Below are positions 62,820 through 64,000 of a stretch of DNA of 64,000 nucleotides, in pieces. This DNA is from Stieleria maiorica (GTDB lineage Bacteria; Planctomycetota; Planctomycetia; Pirellulales; Pirellulaceae). How positions within the stretch are numbered: position 1 is the stretch's first letter; each line of letters begins with the position of its first letter. The position numbers and the translations under genes were made by a program. The notes beneath the pieces were generated by a model, which saw nothing but the letters and a program-made list of their open reading frames with translations, did no database searches and had not been told where the DNA came from. Location: the NCBI RefSeq assembly GCF_008035925.1, contig NZ_CP036264.1:5764402-5828401 (forward strand). Reading direction: 5' to 3'.

Positions 62820-64000
62820 CCGACCACGGCAAACGCCTTGCGATCACTGTCATCGTCTGTTTGCTGTTTTGTCTCGGCGTCGCCCTGACCGCGATCCGTA
62901 CCGTCTCGCGCTATCAAACTCCCGGGTCACGCGATCTTTCCACCCAGGGGATGTGCGACTTTCACAACGGGCTGTACTTCCCCGCCACAGCGTTGTTGGC
63001 CGGCAAAAGCCCGTACGGTCAACAGTACGCCGACGAGTACCCGGTCTCACGTCAGATCCCATTCTTTTCGCCGATCATTCTGGTCCTGCACGCGCCCCTG
63101 ACGTTCCTGCCGCTGCCGGTCGCGGATGTTGTGTTCTTTTCGATTTCGGTGACGCTTGTGGTGGTGCTGGCGATGTTGTCCGCCCACGCCGCCGGAGTCG
63201 GCCGCAGCGTGGGTTGGATCGCCGGGATTGCCGCCGCGATCGTGTTCTCGCGCAGCGGACACATCTCGCTGTACAACGGCTACTTCACGATCGAGCTGGC
63301 GCTGGCGACGATAGCCGCGGTCCACTTTGCCCGACGCCGTCCGCTGGTCGCTGCGCTGGCGTTGGCGATTGTTTCGGCAAAGCCGACCTTCATCTTGCCG
63401 CTCGGTTTCCTGATGTTGGCTCGTGGCAACTTCAAAGCACTGTTGATCGGAGCGGTGATCAGCGTGATCGGGGCGGGGCTGCCGATGTCCTACCTGGCGT
63501 ACCACGAAGGGATTCGTGAGACCGGTTCGGTCGACATGGCGGCGGGATTCGAAAAGATTGTCGACGACATCGCGACCGCCCAAGAAATCCACATGAACAC
63601 TCACGGCGAATCGCCCCTGGAATCCTGGACCCGATTGGATGCCCTGGCGACGATTTGTAAATGGACGGGCGGCGATCCCGGGTCGGCCGTTCAATTGGCG
63701 GCCATGATGTTGATTCTCGCCTGGCCGATGTGGATTCTGTTTCAACGACGACGAAGCGGTTTGGACGATGGCGTCGCCGGCGGAACGGGTTGCCTGATCG
63801 TGGTCGCGACACTGACCAGTTTGTACCACCAGTCTTACGATGCGTTGGTTGTCGTCGCGCCGATCCTGGGTCTGCTTTTGGCATGCACCGACTTTTGGAA
63901 ATCGGTTTCACCGTCAACGCGAGGTGTGCTGGGCGCCCTGATGGTCTTTCCGGCGTTCAACTACCTTTCGACCCGAAGTTTCCTGTCGCGTCTGGATCTG
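62816..64000 (+). CDS. GT87-like (DUF2029) integral membrane glycosyltransferase, 3' end outside window
   Basis: The frame is open to the end of the window (395 codons) and starts with ATG in an ATGA overlap with the trpC stop. An N-terminal membrane helix is followed by a loop with CDFHNGLYFPATALLAGKSPYG, the D-F ... G-x-x-PY pattern of GT87/GT-C mannosyltransferases that use polyprenyl-linked sugars. Many hydrophobic helices follow, with 'AIVSAKPTFILPLGFLMLARG' as the conserved K-P helix. It probably transfers mannose or another sugar in glycolipid or envelope glycan synthesis. Linkage with trpC seems historical rather than functional. Confidence 0.88.
   Translation, partial: MTDHGKRLAITVIVCLLFCLGVALTAIRTVSRYQTPGSRDLSTQGMCDFHNGLYFPATALLAGKSPYGQQYADEYPVSRQIPFFSPIILVLHAPLTFLPLPVADVVFFSISVTLVVVLAMLSAHAAGVGRSVGWIAGIAAAIVFSRSGHISLYNGYFTIELALATIAAVHFARRRPLVAALALAIVSAKPTFILPLGFLMLARGNFKALLIGAVISVIGAGLPMSYLAYHEGIRETGSVDMAAGFEKIVDDIATAQEIHMNTHGESPLESWTRLDALATICKWTGGDPGSAVQLAAMMLILAWPMWILFQRRRSGLDDGVAGGTGCLIVVATLTSLYHQSYDALVVVAPILGLLLACTDFWKSVSPSTRGVLGALMVFPAFNYLSTRSFLSRLDL

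Overview
The window looks like chromosome of a planctomycete of the Rhodopirellula/Pirellulales type. This is inferred from protein families and repeats; no rRNA marker is present. Evidence includes a secreted propeller/dockerin protein with an N-terminal 'LELRQLLAGD' motif, a DUF1080 plus sugar-dehydrogenase fusion, a PEP-CTERM protein, two large transmembrane Ser/Thr kinases, a DWG-type kinase, many short intergenic palindromic repeats, and high GC with few Shine-Dalgarno sequences. I saw no rRNA, tRNA, CRISPR array, transposase or phage genes. Most of the window is housekeeping genes mixed with lineage-specific envelope and signalling genes.

Layout. 1-4.9 kb: the 3' part of polA, a PEP-CTERM protein, a Tat-exported sugar isomerase-like protein, a PQQ-like propeller protein and rsmE. 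5.1-9.4 kb: a minus-strand operon of four overlapping genes (MFS transporter, Gfo/Idh dehydrogenase, cyclase-family hydrolase, DUF1537 acid-sugar kinase), probably for uptake and catabolism of an acid sugar. 9.4-11.6 kb: repeats and a ribbon-helix-helix protein. 11.6-16.7 kb: a FlgI-like/HEAT lipoprotein, pdxJ and thrS. 17.5-20.1 kb: a visibly AT-richer three-gene operon of secreted proteins (SCGCT-motif DUF1573-like, 12-Cys protein, hypothetical). 20.8-27.5 kb: ldhA-like dehydrogenase, DUF427 protein, polyphosphate:AMP phosphotransferase and a receptor kinase. 27.6-39.2 kb: propeller/dockerin protein, bioA, DUF1080/sugar-dehydrogenase fusion, a cytoplasmic CHAP/NlpC-like protein, an atypical response regulator and a large GH38-like protein.

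40.0-47.3 kb is the most unusual part. A PilM-PilN-like fusion is followed by two membrane-anchored proteins that both carry Met/Gly/Asp-rich low-complexity tracts, and hemB lies 19 bp downstream. I read the first three genes as a candidate undescribed envelope assembly built on a type IV pilus-like inner-membrane platform. 47.7-55.8 kb is signalling and envelope: GNAT acetyltransferase, Ser/Thr kinase with TPR-like tail, TonB-dependent receptor, FHA-GGDEF cyclase and hemerythrin-like protein. 55.9-64 kb: epmA-like, thiF/moeB-like, DinB-family, hisF, purH, trpC and the 5' part of a GT87-like membrane glycosyltransferase.

Intergenic repeats form several families that I label R1-R7. R1 is a nested palindrome with GTCGCCGT..CTCCGA arms (3 copies). 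R2 has the core TGGCGAAGGTAGCTACG (3). R3 has a GTTCCAAGGC/GCCTTGGAAC stem (2, both between convergent genes). R4 has GGCTAGCGCCATACGGCT arms (5). R5 has GACGTCCTTTCT..GGGCCATCG (4, in both orientations). R6 has the ends GGTGTCTACACAA/TTGTGTAGACACC (2). R7 has GCGGGATAGGCTTCC (2). They occur only between genes.
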